From: Butyrivibrio sp.
GTDB lineage: Bacteria; Bacillota; Clostridia; Lachnospirales; Lachnospiraceae
Reading direction: 5' to 3'
Assembly (NCBI RefSeq): GCF_015056685.1
Contig: NZ_SVFW01000016.1
Location: forward strand, 1-64,000
Length of the DNA stretch: 64,000 nucleotides
The notes beneath the pieces are model-generated. The model was not told where the DNA came from and did not search any database. It worked only from the letters and a program-made list of their open reading frames with translations. A program made the translations under genes and the position numbers. Positions 1 to 8,197 of the stretch are shown piece by piece; positions within the stretch are counted from its first letter, which is position 1, and every line of letters begins with the position of its first letter.

Positions 1-77
1 ATTGATTATTTCATTTCTTACCCTGTCTTTCCACTTTTTCTCGGGTAAAATATTGATTATTTCATTTCTTACCCTGT
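1..77. repeat. 51-bp tandem repeat at the left window edge (1.5 copies seen)
   Basis: A 26-bp block at 1-26 recurs exactly at 52-77, giving a 51-bp period that runs off the left edge. Read on the minus strand, one frame is open from about position 117 to the edge and the repeat encodes a 17-residue unit (RVRNEIINILPEKKWKD). That frame has no obvious start codon, so whether it is translated is unknown. GGGTAA and TTACCC inside the unit are inverted and could pair. Confidence 0.6.
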
Positions 78-112
78 AGCCACCCCTACTGTTCTCGGAA
101 TTGGATCCTGAG

Positions 113-268
113 GCACCTTAACCAAGCCACACCGAAGGTGCTTGCCATTGACGGGTTCTGCGGAAAACGCTACAATGCTGAATCCGACGGTGCGAGATAA
201 TCTACTGTTCCCATCATCCTCACCGTCGGCTCGCAGGCCAAGGCGTTTTCCTCAGGCTCAGTCAATGG
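113..268. other. GC-rich nested inverted-repeat block; candidate structured RNA or mobile-element end
   Basis: Three nested pairings are visible: 145-152 with 261-268, 162-170 with 243-251, and 184-192 with 221-229. A further hairpin pairs 113-119 with 135-141. Together they describe a long, interrupted rod, clearly more GC-rich than the flanks. No convincing protein is encoded: a minus-strand frame is open for about 57 codons but has no good start. I do not recognise the family. It could be a structured RNA on either strand or the terminus of a mobile element whose body lies left of the window. Confidence 0.35.
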
Positions 269-326
269 TGGCGGACGATGCCAATTACTTACCAATCAAT
301 TACCAATTTCTTAAGCCTATACATAG

Positions 327-377
327 AAAAAAGGGATGGTTCTAATGACTTATAAAAACAAGTCATTAGAACCATCC
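327..377 (-). terminator. Rho-independent terminator downstream of msrA
   Basis: Perfect 18-bp inverted repeat (334-351 with 360-377) with an 8-nt loop. On the minus strand the stem is followed within three bases by six T residues (327-332). It lies about 90 bp past the msrA stop codon. Confidence 0.75.
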
Positions 378-466
378 AATCACTTACGCATATACAAAGG
401 GAGAATATTTTGGCATAATCATAAAGCTTATACCAGGATACTCTCTTCTTTCAAATCAGCCCATTG

Positions 467-952
467 TTACTTCTTTCTTCCGGATTCGATGAGTTCCTTT
501 TCAAAGGCCTCAGGATTTTTTAAGTAGTAATCCTGGTGATACTCTTCTGCTTCATAGAAGTTTTTATAAGGCAACAGTTCAACAAATGTTTCCTTGCCTG
601 AATCTGCTGCTATTTTATCGAGTTTAGATTGGGCAAGAGCCTTTTCCTCTTCATCGCCATAGAAGATTGCCAGAGTATAAGAAAATCCCTTGTCGATAAA
701 CTGTCCCTCAGCATCAAATGGATCTACATTAGCAAAATAGATATCCAGTAACTTATCATATGATACCTTCTCAGGATCATATACAAGCTTTATGGTCTCA
801 CGATGGCCAGTCTCCTGATGTTTAACCTGCTCGTAGGTTGGATTCTCTTCATCACCACCTGCGTAGCCGCAAATAACCTTATCAACGCCGTACATCTTAT
901 AAATAGGTGTCACACACCAAAAACATCCCCCTGCAAAAAATGCCTCTTTCAT
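467..952 (-). CDS. msrA: Peptide-methionine (S)-S-oxide reductase MsrA
   Basis: 161 residues, close to the usual length of the single-domain family. MsrA reduces the S epimer of methionine sulfoxide in proteins, using thioredoxin for recycling, in the cytosol. The N-terminus carries the signature GCFWC (residues 9-13) with catalytic Cys10, and a conserved EEYHQDYY motif lies near residues 136-143. The residue after GCFWC is V rather than the common E. No MsrB domain is fused. It appears monocistronic: its own terminator lies downstream, and the secDF terminator separates it from the gene upstream. Two small palindromes sit in its promoter region. Confidence 0.95.
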   Translation of the reverse strand: MKEAFFAGGCFWCVTPIYKMYGVDKVICGYAGGDEENPTYEQVKHQETGHRETIKLVYDPEKVSYDKLLDIYFANVDPFDAEGQFIDKGFSYTLAIFYGDEEEKALAQSKLDKIAADSGKETFVELLPYKNFYEAEEYHQDYYLKNPEAFEKELIESGRKK

Positions 953-982
953 AACCTGAAATCCTTTCTGATTTAACTAGAA

Positions 983-1014
983 TGTCGCTTGCGACACTCT
1001 CGCGCCATGCGCGA
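983..1014. other. Two adjacent short palindromes upstream of msrA
   Basis: TGTCGC-TT-GCGACA (983-996) is followed by TCGCGC-CAT-GCGCGA (1000-1014). They lie 30-60 bp upstream of the msrA start and could form small hairpins in its leader or act as protein-binding sites. No known operator is recognised. Confidence 0.3.
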
Positions 1015-1042
1015 ATATTTTAGCATTCATTTTCCTATTAAA

Positions 1043-1077
1043 TAAAAAAATGGAGATATGGATAAACCATATCTCCA
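1043..1077 (-). terminator. Rho-independent terminator after secDF
   Basis: Perfect 11-bp stem (1051-1061 with 1067-1077) and 5-nt loop, followed on the minus strand by a T run (1043-1050). It is placed 20 bp past the secDF stop codon and ends the scfA-scfB-secDF block. Confidence 0.9.
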
Positions 1078-1096
1078 ACATTTTATACTATGAAAA

Positions 1097-3385
1097 TTAC
1101 TTTGCAAACAATGTTTTGAACTTTGTCTTAAGATCATACCACATTGGTGATGCAATAAAGATTGATGAATATGTACCGCAGATAACACCAACCATAAGTG
1201 GAAGTGCAAATGCCTTAATGTCTGCTACACCAAATACATAAAGGGCAGCTACAGTGAAGAATGTTGTTGCTGAAGTAAAGATACTTCTTGTAACTGTCTG
1301 AGCTACACTGCTATTAACAAGCTCTGCTTCTTCTTTTCTGTTTGTTGCATTGTGAAGGTTCTCACGGATACGATCGAATGTAACGATTGTATCGTTGATT
1401 GAGTAACCGATGATTGTAAGGATTACAGCGATGAATGTATTACCAACTGAAAGTCTTGTAAGTGCATAAGCTGTAATTACAATAAGTGTATCGTGTGCAA
1501 GGGCGATGATAGCAGCTGCACCAAACTTGATATCCTTGAATCTGATCCAAATGTAGATAAGCATAAGGATAAGTGCTACAAGGAGAGCCTTGATGGCGCT
1601 TGATCTCATCTCGCCACTGATTGTTGAACTGATTGTCTCAGCAGCAACATTATCAGCAGATACTCCGTAATTGCTCTCAAGTACATCCTCTACTGCTTCT
1701 CTCTGAGAAACATTAAGAGTTGATGTCTTAAAGATTACCTGATTTGTACCAGAAACTGTCTGAATCTGAATCTCGTTAACTCCAGCTGCTTTCTTGATAT
1801 CAGATGCAACAGTGCTCTCAAGCTCTGAAAGCTCATAAGCTCTGTCAAAAGTAACTGTTGTAGATGTACCACCTACGAAATCAAGACTGTAATTGAATGC
1901 ACCCTTTCCTGCTGATGCGTTAACTGCCATTGTAATGATACCAACTACAAGTACTGCACATGAAACGAGATAGAATATTCTTCTCTTTCCAACGAAATCA
2001 AATTTCTTAACTGCCTTAGCCTTACCATAGAGAACAGGGTTCTCAAGTCCGAGGCCATAAAGTATAGAAGTGATAAGTCTTGTAACTACAAGAGCTGTGA
2101 ACATTGAAAGGATGATACCAAGCATAAGAGTCTCAGCAAATCCTTTGATTGAACCAGTTCCACCAATTCTAAGAACGATAGCTACGATAAGAGTTGTGAT
2201 GTTACCGTCAAGGATTGATGAAAGAGCCTTGTTGTAACCGTTCTTTCTAGCCTCATCAACTGTCTTGCCAACAGCAAGCTCTTCTTTGATTCTGGAGAAA
2301 ACAAGTACGTTAGCATCAACCGCCATACCGATTGAAAGAATGATACCTGCTATACCAGGAAGAGTAAGTGTCATATCAAATGCGGAAAGAAGGAATACCA
2401 TAAGTCCGCAGTAGAAAGCAAGTGCAAGTGTAGCTGAAAAACCAAGGAGTCTGAAGAATACGATCATCAGAACTGCTATAAGAGCAAAACCAACAGCTGC
2501 TGCAATAAGTGATGTTCTGATAGCATCTGAACCAAGTTGAGCACCTACAACATTTGATCTAAGTTCGTTAAGCTGAAGCTTAAGTCCACCGATTCTGATC
2601 ATAGAAGCAAGATTCTGAGCCTCTTCATATGAGCTCATTCCTGTGATTACAGCCTTACCGTCTGTGATCTCGGCCTGAACCTTAGGAACAGAAATGAACT
2701 GGCCATCATAATAGATACCGATTGTCTCACCATCTGCATATGCCTTCTTGGTAGCCTCAGCAAATGCTGTCTTGCCCTCTTCTGTAAACTCAAGAGAAAC
2801 AACAGGTTCCTGTGAACCATATGAATCCTGCTGAGCTGCAGCCTGAGCAACTGATACCTGGTCTCCTGAAAGAACTATAGAACCATCTGCCTGAAGCTCT
2901 TCAAGTGTCTTGTTGAGAACATAACCAAAAAGAATGTTGCCATCTTCATCAGTCTCAAGACTACCTTCTGCTGTAAATCCTGAGTGGTATGTGTAGTTTT
3001 CATTGCCTTCTGAATCAGTCTGGGCAATAAAGTAAAGGTTACCGGGCTGTCCAAGATCCTCTAAGATTGCATTGGCATCTGAGACACCGGGAATCTCTAT
3101 ATTGATTCTGTTAGAACCTTCCTGATAAACAAGAGCCTCTGTGCTGTACTGATCTACACGCTGCTGAAGCTTGTAAATTGTATCAGACATATCCTCCTTA
3201 TCAGGATTCTCATCTCCAACAACTTCATAAGTGATGCTAACACCACCTGCAAGATCAAGTCCTAAATTGATACTGGATAAAGAACCTGACTTGTCTTCAC
3301 CAAGTCCGTACACTGCTGAATATCCAACTCCCCCCAGCAGTAACAGAACGATGATAAGCGCTAAAACTGACTTTAAGCGTTTCAT
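1097..3385 (-). CDS. secDF: Protein-export membrane protein SecDF (fused SecD and SecF)
   Basis: 762 residues. SecDF uses the proton gradient to help pull exported proteins out of the SecYEG channel. The SecD half starts with a membrane segment (about 5-24) and the GLDLAGG motif at 42-48, then a large extracellular region and a membrane block containing GMAVDANVLVFSRIKEE. The SecF half begins near residue 440, with DFVGGTSTTV and later IGYSINDTIVTFDRIRE. Fusion of the two halves is common in Firmicutes. I chose the start at 3385 because GGGAGG lies just upstream; an in-frame ATG 18 bp earlier has no such site. It follows scfB by 31 bp, an arrangement seen in many Clostridia. Confidence 0.93.
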   Translation of the reverse strand: MKRLKSVLALIIVLLLLGGVGYSAVYGLGEDKSGSLSSINLGLDLAGGVSITYEVVGDENPDKEDMSDTIYKLQQRVDQYSTEALVYQEGSNRINIEIPGVSDANAILEDLGQPGNLYFIAQTDSEGNENYTYHSGFTAEGSLETDEDGNILFGYVLNKTLEELQADGSIVLSGDQVSVAQAAAQQDSYGSQEPVVSLEFTEEGKTAFAEATKKAYADGETIGIYYDGQFISVPKVQAEITDGKAVITGMSSYEEAQNLASMIRIGGLKLQLNELRSNVVGAQLGSDAIRTSLIAAAVGFALIAVLMIVFFRLLGFSATLALAFYCGLMVFLLSAFDMTLTLPGIAGIILSIGMAVDANVLVFSRIKEELAVGKTVDEARKNGYNKALSSILDGNITTLIVAIVLRIGGTGSIKGFAETLMLGIILSMFTALVVTRLITSILYGLGLENPVLYGKAKAVKKFDFVGKRRIFYLVSCAVLVVGIITMAVNASAGKGAFNYSLDFVGGTSTTVTFDRAYELSELESTVASDIKKAAGVNEIQIQTVSGTNQVIFKTSTLNVSQREAVEDVLESNYGVSADNVAAETISSTISGEMRSSAIKALLVALILMLIYIWIRFKDIKFGAAAIIALAHDTLIVITAYALTRLSVGNTFIAVILTIIGYSINDTIVTFDRIRENLHNATNRKEEAELVNSSVAQTVTRSIFTSATTFFTVAALYVFGVADIKAFALPLMVGVICGTYSSIFIASPMWYDLKTKFKTLFAK

Positions 3386-3416
3386 TGTAATACATCCTCC
3401 CATATAGCTTATTAAC

Positions 3417-4847
3417 TTATTCGGCCATAGCCGCCTTTATCATAATCGCACACTCGATACGCTTTCTCTGAAGCTCACAACCGTGCTTATATGTCGTATT
3501 GATATTGCCGTTGAAATTATAGGCGTTTGCAGCACATCCGCCGCTGCAATAATATCTGGCGAAACATTTCTCACATTCAGGTCTTGAATAAACATTGCTT
3601 TTTTTGAATGTTTCCTGAATGTCAGGTCTTGTAATACCTTCGAATACGTTACCCATGATGAAATCTTCATTACCAACGAACTGATGGCAAGGATAAAGAT
3701 CACCCCAAGGTGTAACTCCCAAATACTCACATCCTGAACCACATCCGGAAAGCCTCTTAGCTACGCAAGGGCCACCCTCAAGATCGATGTTGAAGTGGAA
3801 GAAATTAAAGCCTCTTCCCTCTTTCTGTCTCTCGAGATAGAACTTGGCAAGCTTGTCATACTCCTCGCAAAGCTTTGGAATATCCTCATCCTTTAATGAG
3901 TACCAGTCCTCAGGCTTGGCAACTACAGGCTCAACTGAGATCTGCTTGAATCCAAGATCTGCAAGATGCTTAACATCCTCTGAGAAATCGAGATTATTGT
4001 GAGTAAATGTACCTCTTACAAAGTATCTGAGCTGATGACGACTTTCTGCAACTTTCTGGAACTTAGGAACTATCTCATCATAGCTTCCCTGTCCGCCGCG
4101 CTTAGGACGCATAGCATCATGAACTTCCTTACGTCCGTCAATAGAAAGGACAATATTGCCCATTTCCTTATTTACATACTCAAGGATCTCATCGTTTAAA
4201 AGAGTTCCGTTTGTTGTTATTGTGAAACGGAAATTCTTATTGTGTTCTTTTTCAATCTGGCGGCCGTACTCAACGATCTTTTTAACGACCTCCCAGTTCA
4301 TAAGTGGCTCACCGCCAAAGAAATCTACTTCGAGATTTCTGCGATTTCCTGAATTCTTAACAAGGAAATCAAGTGCTGCCTTACCGACCTCTTCTGTCAT
4401 GAGAGCTCTTCTTCCGTGATACTCTCCCTCATCGGCAAAGCAATACTTACATCTGAGATTACAGTCATGTGCTATGTTAAGACAAAGAGCCTTGATAACT
4501 GTCTCTCTGTTCTGGAATTCATCTACATAGTTCTCATATACATCATCAGTATAAAGAACCTGTGCAGCTCTGAGCTCTAAAAGCTCCTCAACTGCCTCTT
4601 TGATATCTTCTACAGAGTACTTGTCTGTTATCTCTGAAAGCTTTTTAACTTCATCAAACAGCCATCCAAAATCCTCTTTTGAAGCTTCTTCCTGTCCATC
4701 TGAAACTGCTGCAGTACCATATTTAGCAGCAAGCTTCTCCTCTACAATATTTACTAAATCAAAAACAACATCATCAACAACGTGTACTGAACCGCTGTTA
4801 ACATCCAGAACAATGTTATAACCGTTGTTCTTATAAGCGTGAATCAT
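3417..4847 (-). CDS. scfB: SCIFF peptide maturase, radical SAM/SPASM thioether enzyme
   Basis: 476 residues. This is the radical SAM enzyme that installs thioether cross-links in the SCIFF peptide encoded just upstream; such products are called ranthipeptides. The N-terminal part resembles the precursor-binding (RRE) domain. The SAM cluster motif CNLRCKYC has cysteines at residues 129, 133 and 136. A C-terminal SPASM/twitch region is rich in cysteine, including CGSGC and CEKCFARYYCSGGC, and would hold auxiliary iron-sulfur clusters. The start at 4847 gives the family-typical opening MIHAYKNNGYN and has AGGAG about 7 nt upstream, so an in-frame start 36 bp earlier is disfavoured. A terminator-like hairpin separates it from scfA. 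Confidence 0.95.
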   Translation of the reverse strand: MIHAYKNNGYNIVLDVNSGSVHVVDDVVFDLVNIVEEKLAAKYGTAAVSDGQEEASKEDFGWLFDEVKKLSEITDKYSVEDIKEAVEELLELRAAQVLYTDDVYENYVDEFQNRETVIKALCLNIAHDCNLRCKYCFADEGEYHGRRALMTEEVGKAALDFLVKNSGNRRNLEVDFFGGEPLMNWEVVKKIVEYGRQIEKEHNKNFRFTITTNGTLLNDEILEYVNKEMGNIVLSIDGRKEVHDAMRPKRGGQGSYDEIVPKFQKVAESRHQLRYFVRGTFTHNNLDFSEDVKHLADLGFKQISVEPVVAKPEDWYSLKDEDIPKLCEEYDKLAKFYLERQKEGRGFNFFHFNIDLEGGPCVAKRLSGCGSGCEYLGVTPWGDLYPCHQFVGNEDFIMGNVFEGITRPDIQETFKKSNVYSRPECEKCFARYYCSGGCAANAYNFNGNINTTYKHGCELQRKRIECAIMIKAAMAE

Positions 4848-4881
4848 AAAATCTCCTAAAACTAAACTCTGCGAGTTGTGC

Positions 4882-4911
4882 AAAAACTAGGCAGCGGCCT
4901 CGGCCGCTGCC
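4882..4911 (-). terminator. Internal terminator/attenuator between scfA and scfB
   Basis: GC-rich inverted repeat (4890-4899 with 4902-4911) with a very small loop. On the minus strand it is followed by TAG and five T residues (4882-4886). It lies 42 bp past the scfA stop and 35 bp before the scfB start. Partial termination here would give more precursor peptide than enzyme. Confidence 0.7.
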
Positions 4912-4952
4912 CGATAACTTAATCCTACAAAACCAATATTCTTCCAGTTAGA

Positions 4953-5099
4953 TTACTTGCTAAGCTGCTCGCAACTCTGGTTTCCTACTGTGCAAGATGT
5001 CTTGCATGCTGACTGGCATGATGTCTGGCACTCGCCACATCCGCCCTTTTTCATTGACTCTTTAAGATTTCTTGTTACTAATGACTTTACGTGCTTCAT
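4953..5099 (-). CDS. scfA: SCIFF (six-cysteines-in-forty-five) ranthipeptide precursor
   Basis: 48 residues, found by reading the gap upstream of scfB. It starts MKHVKSLVTRNLKES, the conserved leader, and ends with a cysteine-rich core whose six cysteines fall at residues 21, 24, 28, 32, 36 and 43, with Gln, Thr and Ser between them. AGGAGG is placed 8 nt before the ATG. The family is nearly universal in Clostridia and is modified by the adjacent radical SAM enzyme; its cellular role is not settled. The usual length is 45-48 residues, so this copy looks intact. Confidence 0.95.
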   Translation of the reverse strand: MKHVKSLVTRNLKESMKKGGCGECQTSCQSACKTSCTVGNQSCEQLSK

Positions 5100-5156
5100 A
5101 AATTGCCTCCTACTTGAAATGTGAACTGTTCCACTTTCGAGTTTTTACATCGACCT

Positions 5157-5185
5157 AGTATACCATATATTGGTAAATTATTAAA
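5157..5185 (-). promoter_or_regulatory. Possible sigma-A promoter of scfA
   Basis: On the minus strand a TATACT -10 box (5157-5162) lies about 58 bp upstream of the scfA start. At 17-bp spacing the -35 region is TTTAAT (5180-5185), only a partial match. The site overlaps the end of the upstream gene. Confidence 0.4.
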
Positions 5186-6461
5186 GTGTTTCTTTTTCAT
5201 CCTCTTTTGCGACAGTATTAGCAGTTAACAGAACTTTGGTAATTCTGTTTCGCTTTATGCCACGGGCTGTTAGCGTGATTCCATTATCAAGCGTAACGGT
5301 CTCGCCATATCCCGGCAGTCTGTCAAGTTTTTCGATCATAAGTCCGCCTATGGAATCATAATCCTCTGAATCAAGTTCTGTTCCAAGAGCATCATTTATG
5401 TCGTCCAGCTTCATGTTTCCTTCAACGAGATACTTATTGCCGCCTACATGCCTTATGAGTTCTTCCTCATCGGAATCATACTCATCTCTAATCTCGCCTA
5501 CGATTTCTTCAAGAAGGTCCTCAAGCGTGATCATTCCGACTGTAGTTCCGTATTCTGATAAAACGAAAGCAACATTCTGGCTTCTTTCTCTCATTTCCAT
5601 GAGAAGATCGGCAGTCTTTTTATACTCATAGGTATAATAAGCTTTTCTGAGACAGTCCTTTATCTTGAAATTGTCTTTGTCCTGAATAAGCACCAGGTCT
5701 TTTACATTTATAAGACCAATGATATTGTCCTGCTCTCCGCCTTCATAAACAGGAATTCTTGTGTACATATCCTCGCGAAAAACTCTCATGACCTCATTGT
5801 AATCAGCATCAGAGCTGACACAACACATATCGATCCTTGGTATCATGATGTCTTTTGCATGAGCATCGCTGAAATCAAATACGTTGTAAATGATCTCTTT
5901 TTCTCCGCTCTCGATAACGCCATCCTCATGGCTGACATCCACATAAGTCTTAAGTTCTGTCTCAGTCATAGTCTGCTTATTCTTGGTATCAACACGAAAG
6001 AGCCTGAGGATCAGTGTTGCAATACCGTTTATGATAAAGCTTATAGGATGTATTATGGCCATGATAAACAAGATAACATTCACATACCACAGTGACATTT
6101 TCTCTGCATAGGCAGTCGCTACTGTTTTGGGAATGATCTCTCCAAATATAAGAACGATTAAAGTAAGTACACCGGTACCAATGCCTATCGCAAAGCTTCC
6201 AAACACATCCGTAACATAAACTGTCATCAAAGCAGATGCACTAAGATTGACAATATTGTTACCGATCAGGATCGCAGACAAAATTTTCTGAGTATCTTCG
6301 CAAATTGAAAGAACTCTTTTTGCCCGCTTGTTCCCTTCATCAGAAAGGGATTTCATTTTCACCTTGTTAACAGTCATAAAGGCTGTTTCAGCAGATGAAA
6401 AAAACGCAGATAACAAAACAAGTACAATTAATACTGCGAGCTGTATCGCGTGAGTGTCCAA
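5181..6461 (-). CDS. CorC/HlyC-family membrane protein (CNNM, CBS pair, CorC_HlyC domains)
   Basis: 426 residues. Layout: a CNNM transmembrane domain with about four segments (1-150), a pair of CBS domains (about 200-330) and a C-terminal CorC_HlyC domain (about 345-420). The family is commonly called hemolysin-like but members act in magnesium or cobalt efflux or in Mg2+ sensing; a true hemolytic role is unlikely. The FSSAETAF motif near the N-terminus is typical. It follows rhaM by only 12 bp and ends at the scfA promoter, so it is probably the last gene of a hisS-rhaM-corC transcript. Confidence 0.88.
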   Translation of the reverse strand: MDTHAIQLAVLIVLVLLSAFFSSAETAFMTVNKVKMKSLSDEGNKRAKRVLSICEDTQKILSAILIGNNIVNLSASALMTVYVTDVFGSFAIGIGTGVLTLIVLIFGEIIPKTVATAYAEKMSLWYVNVILFIMAIIHPISFIINGIATLILRLFRVDTKNKQTMTETELKTYVDVSHEDGVIESGEKEIIYNVFDFSDAHAKDIMIPRIDMCCVSSDADYNEVMRVFREDMYTRIPVYEGGEQDNIIGLINVKDLVLIQDKDNFKIKDCLRKAYYTYEYKKTADLLMEMRERSQNVAFVLSEYGTTVGMITLEDLLEEIVGEIRDEYDSDEEELIRHVGGNKYLVEGNMKLDDINDALGTELDSEDYDSIGGLMIEKLDRLPGYGETVTLDNGITLTARGIKRNRITKVLLTANTVAKEDEKETL

Positions 6462-6473
6462 AACTTCCTCCTA

Positions 6474-6788
6474 TCAATCCAAATGAAATACCGGGTGAAG
6501 ATCGATAGCTACAGGGCTATTGTCCGGATTGGTCTCCATAATGTCGGCCATAAAATCCCACCACTTGCGGTTAATAGCTGTATCAGCTCCTTTAGCCCAA
6601 AGCTCTTCATCCTCTATTTCGATATAGCCATAGAGAACATCTGTCTCTTCATCAAGGAATATGCTGTAGTTGCGTCCGCCATGCTCGTGGATCATTTCCT
6701 GCATCTCAGGCCACAACTCATTGTGTCTCTTCTCATACTCCTTTTCCATCCCCTTATAAAGCTTCATTTTAAAACCTTTTCTTATCAT
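6474..6788 (-). CDS. rhaM: L-rhamnose mutarotase
   Basis: 104 residues, the family's usual size. RhaM interconverts the alpha and beta anomers of L-rhamnose. The start MIRKGFKMKL, the RHNELWPEM motif with the catalytic-region His22, and the WW pair near residues 75-76 fit the family. No other rhamnose catabolic genes (rhaA, rhaB, rhaD) are in the window, so it may serve a distant pathway or act on another sugar. It lies between hisS and the CorC-like gene in one orientation. A 15-bp palindrome at 6822-6836 lies in the 65-bp gap after hisS. Confidence 0.88.
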   Translation of the reverse strand: MIRKGFKMKLYKGMEKEYEKRHNELWPEMQEMIHEHGGRNYSIFLDEETDVLYGYIEIEDEELWAKGADTAINRKWWDFMADIMETNPDNSPVAIDLHPVFHLD

Positions 6789-6853
6789 ACCTTCTTACTC
6801 CCCTTTTATTCTTTTATTCACACAGCCAATGGCTGTTTTTAGCAAAAGACCTG

Positions 6854-8119
6854 TCAGTTAAGCGGATTGAGATAGAACTCCTTAACATCTTCGTAACCCT
6901 GCTCTGAAAGCTGCTGTTTCTGGAACTTTTTATTCTTGTTCATGCGAACAACAAGAACCTGATTGCCTTCAAGTCTCTCTTTCTGAGCTTCTGAGATGAT
7001 CTCTGAAAGTCTCTCTCCCTTGATTCCTTTCTCGATGAGGTAAGCCTTTCTCTTTCCCTCCCCAGGGATCTTAAAGCCTTCATCCATCATAATCATGATG
7101 ATACGCTCAAAACCGATTGAGAATCCACATGCTGGAGTGTCCTGTCCAAGGAACTTTCCAACCATCTTGTCATAACGTCCGCCGCCCCCGCAGCTTCCGC
7201 CGTACTGAGGCATTGATACTTCGAAAATAGTACCTGTATAATATGACATTCCTCTTACAAGTGTAGGATCAAATACCATTTCAAACTGAGCTGTCTTGGT
7301 TGCATCAACACTTGTGATGATCTCTTCAAGGCTCTCTCTTACCTCTGTGTCAAGGAAGTCGCCCAATTTATCAGCGATTATCTTAAGACCTGAAATATCA
7401 GTTTTGCCTTCAACACTTCTGAAGAGGTCAAGATACTTGTCTATTGATGATCTTTCAAAGCCCTCTTTTTCAAGCTCTTCAGAAACACCATCGATGCCGA
7501 TCTTGTCCATTTTGTCGAGAGTTATGAACACATCATCGTAGCTCTCTTCTGGGAATCCACTGTAAGCTGCCATAGCCTTAAGAATTCGGCGCTCGTTTAT
7601 TCTTATCTTAAAATCCTTGAATCCAAGTCTTCCAAGAGTCGTTGTTGTTGCAAGGATAAGCTCTATCTCTGCGAGATTGGTTGCTTCTCCGAGAATATCG
7701 ATATCGCACTGCATGAACTGACGATATCTGCCCTTCTGTGGTCTGTCAGCTCTCCACACATTGCCCATCTGAAGCGCCTTAAATGGAGAAGGAAGCTCGC
7801 TTGCATGATTTGCATAAAAACGAACAAGGGGAACTGTAAGGTCATAGCGAAGACCTGAATCTGTAAGATCGTTCTCCTCTTTGGCAGTTTCCAAATTCAG
7901 CTTTTCTCCTCTTTTCATAACTTTGAAGATAAGCTTTTCATTTTCTCCACCCTGCTTGCTGTTAAGATTGGCGAGTGATTCAACACAAGGTGTTTCTATA
8001 GAAGTAAAACCAAATTCTGCATATGTCTTTTTAATAACTCCGATGCAGTAATCTCTAAGCTGCATTTCTGAAGGCAGAATATCCTTCATTCCGGTAACGG
8101 GTTTCTTAATAAGTGCCAT
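6854..8119 (-). CDS. hisS: Histidine--tRNA ligase
   Basis: 421 residues, the normal length for bacterial HisRS. It charges tRNA-His. Class II motif 2 is seen as GNVWRADRPQKGRYRQF, followed by QCDIDILGE, and the two histidine-specific stretches GMSYYTGTIFEV and CGGGGRYD are present. The C-terminal anticodon-binding domain (about 325-421) is complete. The 78 bp upstream hold no T-box-like structure. It lies downstream of the EAL gene pair and probably has its own promoter. Confidence 0.95.
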   Translation of the reverse strand: MALIKKPVTGMKDILPSEMQLRDYCIGVIKKTYAEFGFTSIETPCVESLANLNSKQGGENEKLIFKVMKRGEKLNLETAKEENDLTDSGLRYDLTVPLVRFYANHASELPSPFKALQMGNVWRADRPQKGRYRQFMQCDIDILGEATNLAEIELILATTTTLGRLGFKDFKIRINERRILKAMAAYSGFPEESYDDVFITLDKMDKIGIDGVSEELEKEGFERSSIDKYLDLFRSVEGKTDISGLKIIADKLGDFLDTEVRESLEEIITSVDATKTAQFEMVFDPTLVRGMSYYTGTIFEVSMPQYGGSCGGGGRYDKMVGKFLGQDTPACGFSIGFERIIMIMMDEGFKIPGEGKRKAYLIEKGIKGERLSEIISEAQKERLEGNQVLVVRMNKNKKFQKQQLSEQGYEDVKEFYLNPLN

Positions 8120-8197
8120 AAATAACCATCCTTAATTCTTGAAATAAATAATAAACACGAAATATTTTACACTTACCGCATTTTCTTTGCAATGGCT

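Noticed and set aside
142..345. Plus-strand 67-codon open frame near the left edge
   Set aside because: It crosses the inverted-repeat block, has no ribosome site and shows no protein-like character.
5181..6461. Hemolysin
   Set aside because: The CNNM-CBS-CorC architecture points to ion transport or sensing; the hemolysin name is historical.
6822..6836. Plus-strand terminator from a 15-bp palindrome followed by T residues
   Set aside because: No plus-strand gene lies upstream and the stem is only 6 bp.
8120..8197. T-box riboswitch upstream of hisS
   Set aside because: The gap is only 78 bp and lacks the T-box sequence and a terminator.
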